From NCBI GenBank assembly GCA_050732635.1, contig JBOHRE010000008.1, positions 1-58,255 on the forward strand: a stretch of DNA of 58,255 nt, given 5' to 3'. The notes beneath the pieces were generated by a model. The model did not search any database. It was given only the letters and a program-made list of their open reading frames with translations, and was not told where the DNA came from. The DNA comes from JBOHRE01 sp050732635. Its GTDB lineage: Bacteria; Gemmatimonadota; Gemmatimonadetes; Longimicrobiales; RSA9. Numbering within the stretch: position 1 is the stretch's first letter; every line of letters starts with the position of its first letter. This document shows, one piece after another, positions 7,543 through 16,102 of this stretch. A program made the translations under genes and the position numbers.

Positions 7543-8583
7543 CTACGACGTGGTTTCGGCCTTTTCGCGGTCCTGAAAGATCTTGAGGTTGGTGCTGTGG
7601 CCGGGGTTGTAGCGGGCCTTGGGATCGATGCGGTGGACGGCGTGGTTGACGGCCATGGCGGCTTCGCTGAAGCCAGTGGCAATGAGCTCGAGCTTGCCGG
7701 GGTAGTGGGCGATGTCGCCGGCGGCGTAGACGCCGGGGATGTTGGTCTCGAGCATGGCGTCGACCTTGATGGTGTTGCGCTCGAGGTCGAGGCCCCAGGA
7801 GGCGATGGGTCCGAGGTCGGGCTTGAAGCCGATGAGTGCGAGGACGGCGTCGACCTCGAGGGAGGTGTCCTGATCGGTGCGGTTGTCGAAGATGGTGACG
7901 CCAGCGACGCCGGTGTTGCCGGGGCGTGCGTGAATCTGTCGAACCTCGTGGTAGGTCAGGAGCTGTACGCGTCCCGAGTCGACGGCGTCGCGCAGCAACC
8001 TCATCGAATGCGGATGCGCGCGGAAGCCCGCGCGACGGTGAATGAGAACGAGGTGGCGGGTGCGTTCCATGAGGCCGAGTGCCCAGTCGACGGCGGAGTC
8101 ACCACCGCCGATGATGAGAACGCGCTTGTCCTGGTAGCGGGCGGGGTCGCGGACGTGGTACTCGACGCCATGGCCGAGCAGCTCGTTGTAGCCGGGACAG
8201 CCGAGCTCGCGCGGGCAGAAGGCGCCCTTGCCGCCGGCGATCAGGATCGTGCGGGTCGGATAGCGACCCTTATCGGTCGTCAGGACGAAGTGATCGTGGT
8301 GGCGGATGAGGTCCTGGACCTGCTCCTCGAGGAGGACGTCGCAGCCGAACTGGAGGCCCTGCTCGATCATGTTCTTCGCCAGGTCGCGGGCGAGGATCCT
8401 GGCAAAGCCGCCGACATCGTAGATGTACTTTTCGGGATACAGGGCGGTGAGCTGGCCGCCGAGCTCGGGGAGCGAGTCGATGATGCGGCAGCTGGCGCCG
8501 CGCATGCCGGCGTAGAAGGCGGCGAAGAGGCCGGTCGGGCCGCCGCCGATGATGGTCAGATCGCGGAGATCGGTATCGTGCAT
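7543..8583 (-). CDS. Ferredoxin/flavodoxin-NADP+ reductase, thioredoxin-reductase-like type
   Basis: A 346-residue FAD/NADPH flavoprotein. The FAD motif IIGGGPTGLFAAFYAG is at residues 11-26, and LGGQLTALYPEKYIYDVGGF (42-61) is the signature of TrxR-like ferredoxin-NADP reductases (YumC/FNR2). The NADP motif is LIIGGGDSAVDWAL. There is no CxxC redox pair, which rules out thioredoxin reductase. The C-terminal extension (HSTNLKIFQDREK) beyond the FAD domain is also typical. It exchanges electrons between NADPH and ferredoxin or flavodoxin. It lies 57 bases downstream of the AI-2E transporter gene on the same strand and could share its transcript. Confidence 0.92.
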   Translation of the reverse strand: MHDTDLRDLTIIGGGPTGLFAAFYAGMRGASCRIIDSLPELGGQLTALYPEKYIYDVGGFARILARDLAKNMIEQGLQFGCDVLLEEQVQDLIRHHDHFVLTTDKGRYPTRTILIAGGKGAFCPRELGCPGYNELLGHGVEYHVRDPARYQDKRVLIIGGGDSAVDWALGLMERTRHLVLIHRRAGFRAHPHSMRLLRDAVDSGRVQLLTYHEVRQIHARPGNTGVAGVTIFDNRTDQDTSLEVDAVLALIGFKPDLGPIASWGLDLERNTIKVDAMLETNIPGVYAAGDIAHYPGKLELIATGFSEAAMAVNHAVHRIDPKARYNPGHSTNLKIFQDREKAETTS

Positions 8584-8640
8584 TACGGCTCTGAGTCGAG
8601 TGTCCGGGGCGCCCGATGCTAGCGGCCCTGGAGTGGGCCA

Positions 8641-9930
8641 TCAAGCGCCGGCGCCCGGTGGCGGTGCCGGATCCGATGGTGGCAACGCAGCGGCATAGAA
8701 GCTGGAGTGCTCGTAGCGGGCCAGCGCGGAGCGGAGCAGCAGCTTGATGAGGACAGCGCCCGGCACGGCGAGGAGCAGTCCGATGAAGCCGAAGAAAAAG
8801 CTGCCGACGGCGATCGCGAGCATGACCCACACGGGGTGCAACCCCACAGAGCCGCCGACGATTCGGGGGCCGATGACCGAGCCATCGAGGACCTGCACGA
8901 CGGCGAAGACGATGGCCACCTTGCCGAGCGAGGCGAGAATCGAGCCGCTCAGCAGCGCAATCAGCACGGCGGGGATGAGGCTGACGATGAGGCCGAGGTA
9001 GGGCACGAGGTTGAAGACGCCGGCAACGGCGCCGACGACGCCGGAATAGGGAAAGCGGAGGACCCAGAGTCCGAGCCAGGTCAGGATGCCGACGACGGTG
9101 GCGGCGAGCAGCTGGCCGCGCAGGAAGTGTGATAGCAGGCGGTCGTACTCGTGGAAGAAGTCGACGGCGCCGGCGCGCGTGCGTGCCGGTAGCATGGCGC
9201 GCAGCCGGGCGAGGATGGTCTCGTAATCGCGCAGCAGGTAAAAGGCGAGGATCGGCGTGAGCACGACGTAGCCGAGGATGGCGAGGACGGTACCGAGGCC
9301 ACGGCCGACGCCGAGAATGCCTGCCCATGCGCGGCGCGCGATCGCGTCCTTCTGGTCCAGCAGAAGCTGCTCGACGCGGGCGGCGTCGTAGGTCGCGATC
9401 CAGTCCCGCAGCGCCTGCTCCGGGACGAGCGGCAGATCGAGGTTGAGCACGCGCAGCCGCGCCCGGTCGAGCCATGCGGCAGCCTGCGCGATCGCGGACG
9501 GTGCCTGCCTGGCCATGCGCTCGACCTGCTCGCCGAGCGCCGGGGCACCGAGCGTGATCGCGATCACGAGCAGCACGATCCCGGGCAATGCCAGCAGCAG
9601 CACGGCCGGGCTGCGGGGCACGCGGTGACGTTCGAGCCAGCGCACGGCTGGATTGAAGATGTAGGCCAGCACGAGCGCGAGGATGAAGGGCGCGAGGAGG
9701 AACCCGGTCGTGTCCATGATCCAGAGCAGGCCCAGGATCGTGATGAGCACGACGAGCGCCGCGTGACCGCGACGGCCGGCGTACGGCCAGAGCAGCAGCA
9801 GCAGCGCGGGCAGGAGCACGAAGGGCGTGAGCACGTCGCGCACGGCGTAGAGGAACAATCCGAGCAGGGCGCTGGCGGCGATGGCGTAGACCAACCCCCA
9901 GGAGCGCCGGTCATGACGCAGCTCGATCAT
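8641..9930 (-). CDS. AI-2E/PerM family membrane transporter
   Basis: A 429-residue polytopic inner-membrane protein. It has hydrophobic helices at the N-terminus (about residues 12-95), a long amphipathic region (about 100-215) between helices, and a C-terminal bundle including SGVVGAVAGVFNLVPYLGLIVS and the conserved GSVVGPRIVG-like block (here GSVIGPRIVGGSVGLHPVWVM). The layout is that of the AI-2E/PerM family, whose members are proposed exporters of small molecules or ions; the substrate here is unknown. The gene follows the Nudix gene by 19 bases at the end of the lysC-asd transcript. Confidence 0.9.
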   Translation of the reverse strand: MIELRHDRRSWGLVYAIAASALLGLFLYAVRDVLTPFVLLPALLLLLWPYAGRRGHAALVVLITILGLLWIMDTTGFLLAPFILALVLAYIFNPAVRWLERHRVPRSPAVLLLALPGIVLLVIAITLGAPALGEQVERMARQAPSAIAQAAAWLDRARLRVLNLDLPLVPEQALRDWIATYDAARVEQLLLDQKDAIARRAWAGILGVGRGLGTVLAILGYVVLTPILAFYLLRDYETILARLRAMLPARTRAGAVDFFHEYDRLLSHFLRGQLLAATVVGILTWLGLWVLRFPYSGVVGAVAGVFNLVPYLGLIVSLIPAVLIALLSGSILASLGKVAIVFAVVQVLDGSVIGPRIVGGSVGLHPVWVMLAIAVGSFFFGFIGLLLAVPGAVLIKLLLRSALARYEHSSFYAAALPPSDPAPPPGAGA

Positions 9931-9949
9931 GGTTACTCAGGGCGAAGGG

Positions 9950-10444
9950 TCAGGAGCTCGTCGCCGATGAGGACGAGAGCTCGAGCACGCGGCCCGCCTC
10001 CCGTAGCACGGCGCGGGCGTTGTCGTACGTGATCGTTTCGAGCGCATCCTCGAAGGGTAGCCAGACGCACGCCGAGATGCCCTCGTTCGCTGCCGGTCGC
10101 GGCTCGCCGTCCGAGGATTCCATCAGGAAAAAATGGCAGTACTTGTGGATCAAGCGACCCCGGTCCCGAAAGAACCAGTCGATGCACGGCAGCTCGGCGC
10201 GGACGTGGACACCGCCGAGCCCGGTCTCCTCGGCGACCTCGCGGACCGCGGTGTCCGCGGGCGTCTCGTCGGCTTCGACGTGGCCCTTGGGCAGACCCCA
10301 GTTGCCGTAGGGATCACGGATCAGCAGGAAGCGGGCGCCATCCGGCGTCGCACGGTACACCACTCCGCCTGCGCTCGTTTCGATGCGCGCGGCGCCGGCT
10401 CGACCCCGCCCGCGACCGGTCCGCTTCTTCGAGCGCTCAGTCAC
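9950..10444 (-). CDS. Nudix hydrolase
   Basis: A 164-residue protein carrying a complete Nudix box, GHVEADETPADTAVREVAEETGL, read here in two parts around residues 54-76: G-x5-E...REVAEETG. The box binds Mg2+ and hydrolyses a diphosphate linked to another moiety. It is preceded by GGVVYRATPDGARFLLIRD, and WGLPKG marks entry to the box. A basic N-terminus (SKKRTGRGRGRAG) precedes the domain. The GTG start overlaps the asd stop by 8 bases, so translation is probably coupled. The substrate could be a nucleotide, dinucleoside polyphosphate or mRNA 5' end; sequence alone does not tell. Confidence 0.92.
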   Translation of the reverse strand: MTERSKKRTGRGRGRAGAARIETSAGGVVYRATPDGARFLLIRDPYGNWGLPKGHVEADETPADTAVREVAEETGLGGVHVRAELPCIDWFFRDRGRLIHKYCHFFLMESSDGEPRPAANEGISACVWLPFEDALETITYDNARAVLREAGRVLELSSSSATSS

Positions 10445-11411
10445 CTTTCAGGCGCTCCGCGATCTGCACGGCATTGGTCGCGGCGCCCTTTCGCAGATTG
10501 TCGGCGACGACCCAGAAGTGGAGCGTTCTCGGCAGATCGCGGTCGCTGCGCAAGCGGCCGACCAGTACCGCATCGGAGCCGGCGACCTCACGGGGCAGCG
10601 GCTCGCGGTCCTCGACGAGGCAAACGCCGGGCATGCTGCGCAGTGCCGTCCGCACCTCGTCCAGCACCACCTCCTGTTCGGTCTCGACCGTCACGGCCAC
10701 GCAGTGGCCGATCTCGACCGGCACGCGCACGCAGGTCGCAGCCACGGGCAGCTCGGCCAGGCCGAGAATCTTCCGTGTCTCGCTGCGCATCTTCTCCTCC
10801 TCATCGGTCCACCCGTCGGCATCGAGCGCGCCGATACGCGGAATCGCGTTGCCCGCGATCGGCGCCGCGAAGGGCGACGCCGAACTCGTCGCGCCGCCCA
10901 GCTCGGCGCGCAGCGCGTCAATGCCCTCCTGGCCGGCACCCGAGACCGATTGATACGTGCTGGCGACGACGCGCCGCAGCCCTGCCGCCCGCCGGACCGC
11001 CTCCAGCGCGACGACCATCTGGATCGTCGAGCAATTCGGGTTGGCTATGATGTTGAGCGGCCGGACCCCGACCGCAGCGCCGTTCACCTCCGGCACGACC
11101 AGCGGCACGCTCGGGTTCAGGCGCCAGGCGGAGGAGTTGTCGATCACCACTGCGCCGCGCTCGGCGGCAACCGGCGCCCATTCCCGACTCCGCTCCGCGC
11201 CTGCGGAAAAGAGCGCGACACTGCAGCCATCGAAGGCGTCGGGTGAGGGCGCCCGGATCAGCCAGTCGCGCTCGCGCCAGCGAACCGGCTCGCCGGCCGA
11301 GCGCTCCGACGCAAGCGGCACCAGCTCGTCTGCGCGAAAGCCGCGCTCGTCCAGCACCTGGAGCATGGTCCGACCGACGGCTCCGGTCACACCCAGCACG
11401 GCGAGCTTCAT
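10437..11411 (-). CDS. asd: Aspartate-semialdehyde dehydrogenase
   Basis: A 324-residue enzyme that reduces beta-aspartyl phosphate with NADPH to aspartate semialdehyde, the branch point to lysine/diaminopimelate, threonine and methionine. The NADP motif VTGAVGRTMLQVL is at the N-terminus. The catalytic Cys lies in ANPNCSTIQ, the conserved Gln in STYQSVSGAG, and the substrate/acid-base His in VEIGHCVAV. The start ATG overlaps the lysC stop by 4 bases (ATGA), so the first two pathway steps are translationally coupled. The length is usual for the bacterial family. Confidence 0.97.
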   Translation of the reverse strand: MKLAVLGVTGAVGRTMLQVLDERGFRADELVPLASERSAGEPVRWRERDWLIRAPSPDAFDGCSVALFSAGAERSREWAPVAAERGAVVIDNSSAWRLNPSVPLVVPEVNGAAVGVRPLNIIANPNCSTIQMVVALEAVRRAAGLRRVVASTYQSVSGAGQEGIDALRAELGGATSSASPFAAPIAGNAIPRIGALDADGWTDEEEKMRSETRKILGLAELPVAATCVRVPVEIGHCVAVTVETEQEVVLDEVRTALRSMPGVCLVEDREPLPREVAGSDAVLVGRLRSDRDLPRTLHFWVVADNLRKGAATNAVQIAERLKGD

Positions 11412-12643
11412 GCCGGCACCTCCGCGAGCTGAAAGGCATCGTGCAGCCGTTGCTGCGCCCGCTCCTGAGCGGCCGCATCGACCAGCAGCGAGATCGAGAT
11501 CGCGGAGGTCGACAGCGCGTGCACGGGCACGTCGGCCGCGAGCAGCGCCTCGAAGGCGGTGGCGTAGACGCCGGGCCGCTCGGTCATGCCGCTGCCGACG
11601 ATCGTCAGGCGCGCGAGACCGCCCTTCGACTCGACCTCCTCGCCGCCCAGCTCCCCGGCCACGGCCTGGCAGACGCCGAGGGCCTCCTCGAGAACGGACT
11701 CCCGCACGGTGACCATCAGGTCGCGGCGGCCGTCGACGCGGTCGAGCTGCGACACCATGTCCACGCTCACGCCGGCGGAAGCCAGTCCGGAGAGCGTCGC
11801 CGCGGTCGAGCGCATGTCGGCCGCCAGGCCACGCAGCAGCACTGCCGCGTATCCGCTGTCGGCGGCCAGCGCCGTGAGCACGAGTCCTTCCATCTTGCGG
11901 TCCACCTCCATGATGAGCGTGCCCACCGGCTCGTCGGCGAAGGACGAGAGGACGCGAATCGGCACGCGAAAGCGTTGGCCGAGTTCGACGGCACGCGCGT
12001 GCATGACCCTGGCGCCCGACTGCGCCAGCTCGAGCATTTCGGCATAGCCGATACGCTCGATCTTGCGCGCGCCGGGGACCACGCGCGGGTCCGCCGTGAA
12101 TACACCATCGACGTCGGTGTAGACGTCGCAACGCTCGGCGCCGAGCGCTGCGGCGAGTGCCACGGCCGTGGTGTCCGAGCCGCCGCGGCCCAGAGTCGTG
12201 ACCTCGCGTCGGCGACTGACGCCCTGGAACCCGGCGACGATCACGACGCAGCCGCGGCTCAGCTCCTCCCGCACGCGATCCGCCCGAACCTCCTCGATCC
12301 GCGCCATCTGGTGCACATCGTCGGTGATGATCGCGGCCTGCGAGCCGGTGAAGCTCAAGGCCTCGACGCCGGCATCGCGGATCGCCATGGCGAGCAGCGA
12401 CATCGCGATGCGCTCACCGGCGGACAGCAGCATATCGAGCTCGCGCAGGTGACGGCGCCTGGCATCCGGCGAGACCCGAGCGGCCAGCGTCATCAGCTCG
12501 TCGGTGGTGTGGCCCATGGCGGAGACCACGACGACCAGATCGTGACCGGCGTGGCGTTCCCGCGCGATCCGTTCCGCGACATGGCGGATCCGCTCCGGCG
12601 TGGCGACCGACGTGCCACCGAATTTCAGTACGAGTAGTGCCAT
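11408..12643 (-). CDS. lysC: Aspartate kinase
   Basis: A 411-residue aspartokinase that phosphorylates aspartate with ATP, the first step of aspartate-family amino acid and cell-wall DAP synthesis. The kinase domain begins KFGGTSV (residues 7-13), includes FTGSQAAIIT, and has the nucleotide-binding TLGRGGSDTTAVALAAAL. Two C-terminal ACT-type regulatory segments follow from about residue 265 (MEGLVLTALAADSG... and KGGLARLTIVGSGM...), consistent with feedback inhibition by lysine and/or threonine. It is followed directly by asd. The promoter must lie in the 67 bases after mlaD, or transcription continues from the lipid-transport operon upstream. Confidence 0.97.
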   Translation of the reverse strand: MALLVLKFGGTSVATPERIRHVAERIARERHAGHDLVVVVSAMGHTTDELMTLAARVSPDARRRHLRELDMLLSAGERIAMSLLAMAIRDAGVEALSFTGSQAAIITDDVHQMARIEEVRADRVREELSRGCVVIVAGFQGVSRRREVTTLGRGGSDTTAVALAAALGAERCDVYTDVDGVFTADPRVVPGARKIERIGYAEMLELAQSGARVMHARAVELGQRFRVPIRVLSSFADEPVGTLIMEVDRKMEGLVLTALAADSGYAAVLLRGLAADMRSTAATLSGLASAGVSVDMVSQLDRVDGRRDLMVTVRESVLEEALGVCQAVAGELGGEEVESKGGLARLTIVGSGMTERPGVYATAFEALLAADVPVHALSTSAISISLLVDAAAQERAQQRLHDAFQLAEVPA

Positions 12644-12710
12644 TCCCGCGCGAGCCGATGCAATTCTACTGCCCGTCCCGCACGGTGCCGAACCGTTCGG
12701 CCGATCTCCG

Positions 12711-13700
12711 CTAGAAGATCTCGAGCCGGATGTACCGCCGCGGGTTGGCCTGGATGTCGGCGATCAGCGCCTGCAGCTGCACGTTGCTTTCGACCAGCTG
12801 CGCGTACAGCGTCGTGTCGCTCAGCAGGCGCCCGAGCGTGCCCTCACCGCGCGCGGCCAGGGTAGCGACCTCGGCGAAGCTGCGGAACGTGGTGTCCACC
12901 GTCATCGCGGCCGAGCTGAGGTTGCCGCTCAGCACGACCCAGGCGGCGGTGAGTGAATCCACCTTGGCCGAGGCGCTCTGCAGATTCTGCACGATCTGCG
13001 TGACCTGACCCTGCGCCACGGCGCCCTCGATCTGTGTTGCGACCTGGCGCACCGAAAGGGCGGCCTGCCCCATGTTCTCCGCCGTCTCGGCGAAGTCGTC
13101 GGTCAGCGCCTGGAACGAACGCTCCTGCCGCTGCACTAGGCTGGCGAGCTGCGTGGACAGCTCCTGGATGTTCTCGATCGCGTCGCGGACGCGCAGCGCG
13201 CTTTCCTCCGTGAACGCCAGCTCCACGCGACCGGTCAGCACGGCCAGGTTCTCCGCGATCTCGTCGGCGACCGCCGTCAGCCGCGAGATGTCGGGCAGCG
13301 AATAGCCGGGCAGGACGCCGGGCTGACGCGGTTCCGCATAGTCGTAACCCGGAAAGCGCGAGCGCGGGAACAGCTCCGCCTGCCAGTCGCCGAACAGCGA
13401 CTCGGGCGCGAGCAGCATGACCGCGTCCTCCGGCAAAGCGACCGAGCTCGCGACCGTTGCGGTCACGATCACGCCGCCGCTAGCCGGCTCGAGCTCGAGC
13501 TCATCGACTCGCCCGATCGGTACGCCACGCAGCTTGACGACGTTGCCCGGCGCGAGCTGGCCGACCTCGCGAAAGCGCGCCTGGATCGTGGTCTCCTGAC
13601 CGCCCAGCCGTGCGCCCCTGAGCCAGACCGTGCCGAAGAACACCACGGCGGCGCCGACCAGGATCACGGCGCCGACGATCACTTCAGTCTTGCGGTTCAC
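12711..13700 (-). CDS. mlaD: MlaD/MCE-domain periplasmic lipid-binding protein
   Basis: A 329-residue protein with a single N-terminal membrane helix (about residues 8-28) and an MCE domain (about 34-115; KLRGVPIGRVDELEL is the characteristic turn). A long helical periplasmic region follows. MCE proteins bind lipid and bridge the MlaFE transporter to the periplasm or outer membrane. The C-terminus ends ANPRRYIRLEIF. The other MCE protein nearby ends with a related motif (NPIRYVF). The GTG/ATG-linked order mqnA-mlaE-mlaF-mlaD makes this the last gene of a four-gene operon. Confidence 0.92.
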   Translation of the reverse strand: MNRKTEVIVGAVILVGAAVVFFGTVWLRGARLGGQETTIQARFREVGQLAPGNVVKLRGVPIGRVDELELEPASGGVIVTATVASSVALPEDAVMLLAPESLFGDWQAELFPRSRFPGYDYAEPRQPGVLPGYSLPDISRLTAVADEIAENLAVLTGRVELAFTEESALRVRDAIENIQELSTQLASLVQRQERSFQALTDDFAETAENMGQAALSVRQVATQIEGAVAQGQVTQIVQNLQSASAKVDSLTAAWVVLSGNLSSAAMTVDTTFRSFAEVATLAARGEGTLGRLLSDTTLYAQLVESNVQLQALIADIQANPRRYIRLEIF

Positions 13701-14443
13701 GCTGCCTCCTGCGACAGGTCGGGTCGGCCCTCGACAAAACCACGGACAATCGGGTCATCCGCGTTCTGGATCTCCTCCGGCGTGCCGGTCAGTCGGATGC
13801 GGCCCGCGTGCAGCATGGAGATGCGGCTCGCGATCCGGTACGCGCTCTTCATGTCGTGGGTCACGACGATGCTCGTTACGCCGAGCTCCCGCCGCATCTT
13901 CAGGATCAGCTCATCGATGACGGCCGTGGTCACCGGGTCGAGCCCGGTGGTCGGCTCATCATAGAGCAGGTATTTCGGATGCGTCGCGATCGCGCGCGCG
14001 AGGCCCACTCGCTTGCGCTGACCGCCGGAGAGCTCCGACGGCAATCTGGGCCCGAACGCTTCGAGCCCGACGAGACCCAGCGCTTCGGCCACCCGGTTCG
14101 CGATCTCGGCTGTGGTCATGCCGGTGCGCCGCAGGCCCATGGAAACGTTCTCGCTCACGGTCATCGAGTCGAACAGCGCCGCGAACTGGAAGACGTAGCC
14201 GACGCGCCGGCGCAGCTCGTAGAGCGCCTCGCGCGCCAGCAAGGGGACCGCCAAACCATCGACGACCACGTCGCCGGAGTCCGGCCTCAGCAGGCCCACG
14301 ATCGTCTTCAGCATGACCGACTTGCCGGAGCCGGATGCGCCAATCACCGCGTGGGTCTCGCCTTCCGGGACCTCCAGCGAGACATCCTCGAGGATGACCT
14401 TCGTGTCGAAGGACTTTCTGATGGCGTCGAGCTGAATGCTCAT
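13697..14443 (-). CDS. mlaF: Mla-type ABC transporter ATP-binding protein
   Basis: A 248-residue ATPase. The Walker A motif is GASGSGKSV (about residues 34-42), the Q loop lies in VFQFAALFDS, the ABC signature is LSGGQRKRVGLARAI, and Walker B is YLLYDEPTTGLDP, followed by the switch His in VVTHD. FDSMTVSENV next to the Q loop is typical of MlaF-like ATPases. It powers phospholipid movement between inner and outer membrane together with MlaE. It overlaps mlaE upstream (ATGA) and mlaD downstream by 4 bases each. Confidence 0.95.
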   Translation of the reverse strand: MSIQLDAIRKSFDTKVILEDVSLEVPEGETHAVIGASGSGKSVMLKTIVGLLRPDSGDVVVDGLAVPLLAREALYELRRRVGYVFQFAALFDSMTVSENVSMGLRRTGMTTAEIANRVAEALGLVGLEAFGPRLPSELSGGQRKRVGLARAIATHPKYLLYDEPTTGLDPVTTAVIDELILKMRRELGVTSIVVTHDMKSAYRIASRISMLHAGRIRLTGTPEEIQNADDPIVRGFVEGRPDLSQEAA

Positions 14444-15249
14444 AGCAGGGCCACGGCCCAGAACGCGTCCAGCACCAGAATCAGCATGCTGCTGACGACG
14501 ACGGCGCGCGTCGTCGCCTCGCCCACCGCTTCCGCACCCCCGCGCGTGCTATACCCGAAGAACGCGCCGATCAGGGTCACGGCGAGGCCGAACGAAGCCG
14601 CCTTGATGAGCGAGAACGCGACGTCGAACGGCCGGAAGAAGAGGCGCAGCCCGCGCACGAACTCCGGCGTCGACAGGTCGAGCAGGTTGAGCGCGGTGAT
14701 CCAGGCGGCGACGATTCCCATCGCGTCGGCCAACGCCACAACCACGGGAAACATGAGGAATCCGGCGATCACGCGAGGCACGACGAGATACGCCAGCGGG
14801 TCGTATGCGAGTGTTTCCAGCGCATCGACCTGCTCGGTTACGCGCATGCTGCCGATCTCGGCGGCGATGTTCGCACCGACCCGACCGGCCAGGGCGAGGC
14901 CGGTCAACACGGGACCGAGCTCGAGGATCATCGTCTTGCCGCTCAACACGCCGACGAAATAGAGCGGCACAGCGCCCGTGAACGTGTAGGACGCCTGGAG
15001 CGCGAGGACGATGCCGGTGAATGCGGCGATGAACAGCACGATCGGCAGTGACTGCACGCCGATGCGTGCCATGCTGCCAATCAGGCGGCCGCCCCAGGTC
15101 CGAGTATCGACGAGCGAGCGGCTGGCCGTGCCGACGAAAGCGCCGAAACGGCCGAAGGTTGCGACCAGCTCCATCGAGGAGCGGCCGATCCAGGCGAGCG
15201 GCGCCGTCAACGGCTCCATCATGATTGAAACATAGAGCGGCGCGTTCAC
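14440..15249 (-). CDS. mlaE: Mla-type ABC transporter permease
   Basis: A 269-residue membrane protein of the MlaE/YrbE family, with an N-terminal amphipathic helix, about five to six hydrophobic segments and conserved blocks including GSMRVTEQVDALETLAYDPLAY and VPRVIAGFLMFP. EQxxAL-type motifs are diagnostic for the family. It forms the transmembrane channel of the phospholipid transporter. The GTG start overlaps the mqnA stop (GTGA); an internal ATG eight or nine codons later is possible. Coupling to mqnA suggests one mRNA for quinone synthesis and lipid transport, probably a matter of gene packing rather than function. Confidence 0.95.
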   Translation of the reverse strand: MNAPLYVSIMMEPLTAPLAWIGRSSMELVATFGRFGAFVGTASRSLVDTRTWGGRLIGSMARIGVQSLPIVLFIAAFTGIVLALQASYTFTGAVPLYFVGVLSGKTMILELGPVLTGLALAGRVGANIAAEIGSMRVTEQVDALETLAYDPLAYLVVPRVIAGFLMFPVVVALADAMGIVAAWITALNLLDLSTPEFVRGLRLFFRPFDVAFSLIKAASFGLAVTLIGAFFGYSTRGGAEAVGEATTRAVVVSSMLILVLDAFWAVALL

Positions 15250-16064
15250 GCCTGTCTACCGGGCGTGAAACGCAGCGGCGGCGGCGCAGCCGCTTCGCCG
15301 AGCTGCGCAGCCAGGGCATAGAAATGGCGCAGGGCCTGCAACGCGCGGTCGTCCAGCGTATACTTCAGGGCACGCCAGTAGGCGAGCAGCGCGGCCGGAG
15401 TCATGCGGTAGGCGGCGGCGTAGCGGCCGGCCAGCGCTGTGTCCTGGTCGTGAAAGTAGGCCAGGGATTCGGTGAGCAGCACATGCAGATCCGCGAGGTG
15501 CTCGTCGGCGGGGGGACCGAGCCGGGTCTGCCAGAGCGCAAACACGAAGGGCAGGCCGGTCCAAGCGTGCCAGGATTCCGCGAGATCGTAGCGATAGGGC
15601 GCCCGTCGGCTGCGGGCGAGCGCGGCATCGCCGATCCAGAGCACGGCATCGTCGCCCTCATGCAGCGGGTCGCCGGCGGCCTGGTCGAACCAGCGATAGC
15701 GCGGGCGCACGCCGAGACGCGTCTCGAGGAGCAGCCGCAACAGGATCACGGAGGTCGCCGATGCGGTCGGCAGGGCGACGTCGCCCGCGTCCAGCTCATC
15801 GAGCGGCCGCTGGCTTTCGACCACGATACTGCGCACCGGACCGTCCGCAGCGATCGTGAAGCCGGGGATGATGCGCAGCTCGTGCGGGCGACGCAGATAC
15901 TCGACGCTCGATGCCGGCGCGACATCGACACGACCTGCGGCCAGCGCCGCGTTCAGCTCCGCGGGTACGCCACGGACCAACCGGATCCAGTCCGGCGGCG
16001 ACTCCAACAGCAACGCATGAACGGGATGACAGTTGCTGTAGACGATATGACCGAGTCGAATCAT
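15246..16064 (-). CDS. mqnA: Chorismate dehydratase (futalosine menaquinone pathway)
   Basis: A 272-residue periplasmic-binding-protein-like enzyme. The opening IRLGHIVYSNCHPVH matches the MqnA N-terminus. The blocks VPAELNAALAAGRVDVAPASSVEY and LPTASATSVILLRLLLE are the usual substrate-pocket segments. It dehydrates chorismate to 3-[(1-carboxyvinyl)oxy]benzoate, the first step of the futalosine route to menaquinone. No other mqn gene is in the window. It heads the mla operon, and its start is 39 bases from the divergent second MCE gene. Confidence 0.93.
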   Translation of the reverse strand: MIRLGHIVYSNCHPVHALLLESPPDWIRLVRGVPAELNAALAAGRVDVAPASSVEYLRRPHELRIIPGFTIAADGPVRSIVVESQRPLDELDAGDVALPTASATSVILLRLLLETRLGVRPRYRWFDQAAGDPLHEGDDAVLWIGDAALARSRRAPYRYDLAESWHAWTGLPFVFALWQTRLGPPADEHLADLHVLLTESLAYFHDQDTALAGRYAAAYRMTPAALLAYWRALKYTLDDRALQALRHFYALAAQLGEAAAPPPLRFTPGRQA

Positions 16065-16102
16065 GCCTTCCGGATGCCGGTCGCTCGCGGTGTGCGCGGA
16101 CC

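Noticed and set aside
15911..16102. An earlier start for the second MCE gene
   Set aside because: These codons lie inside mqnA on the other strand and precede the membrane helix with no protein-like content. GTG 16,103 is next to the helix.
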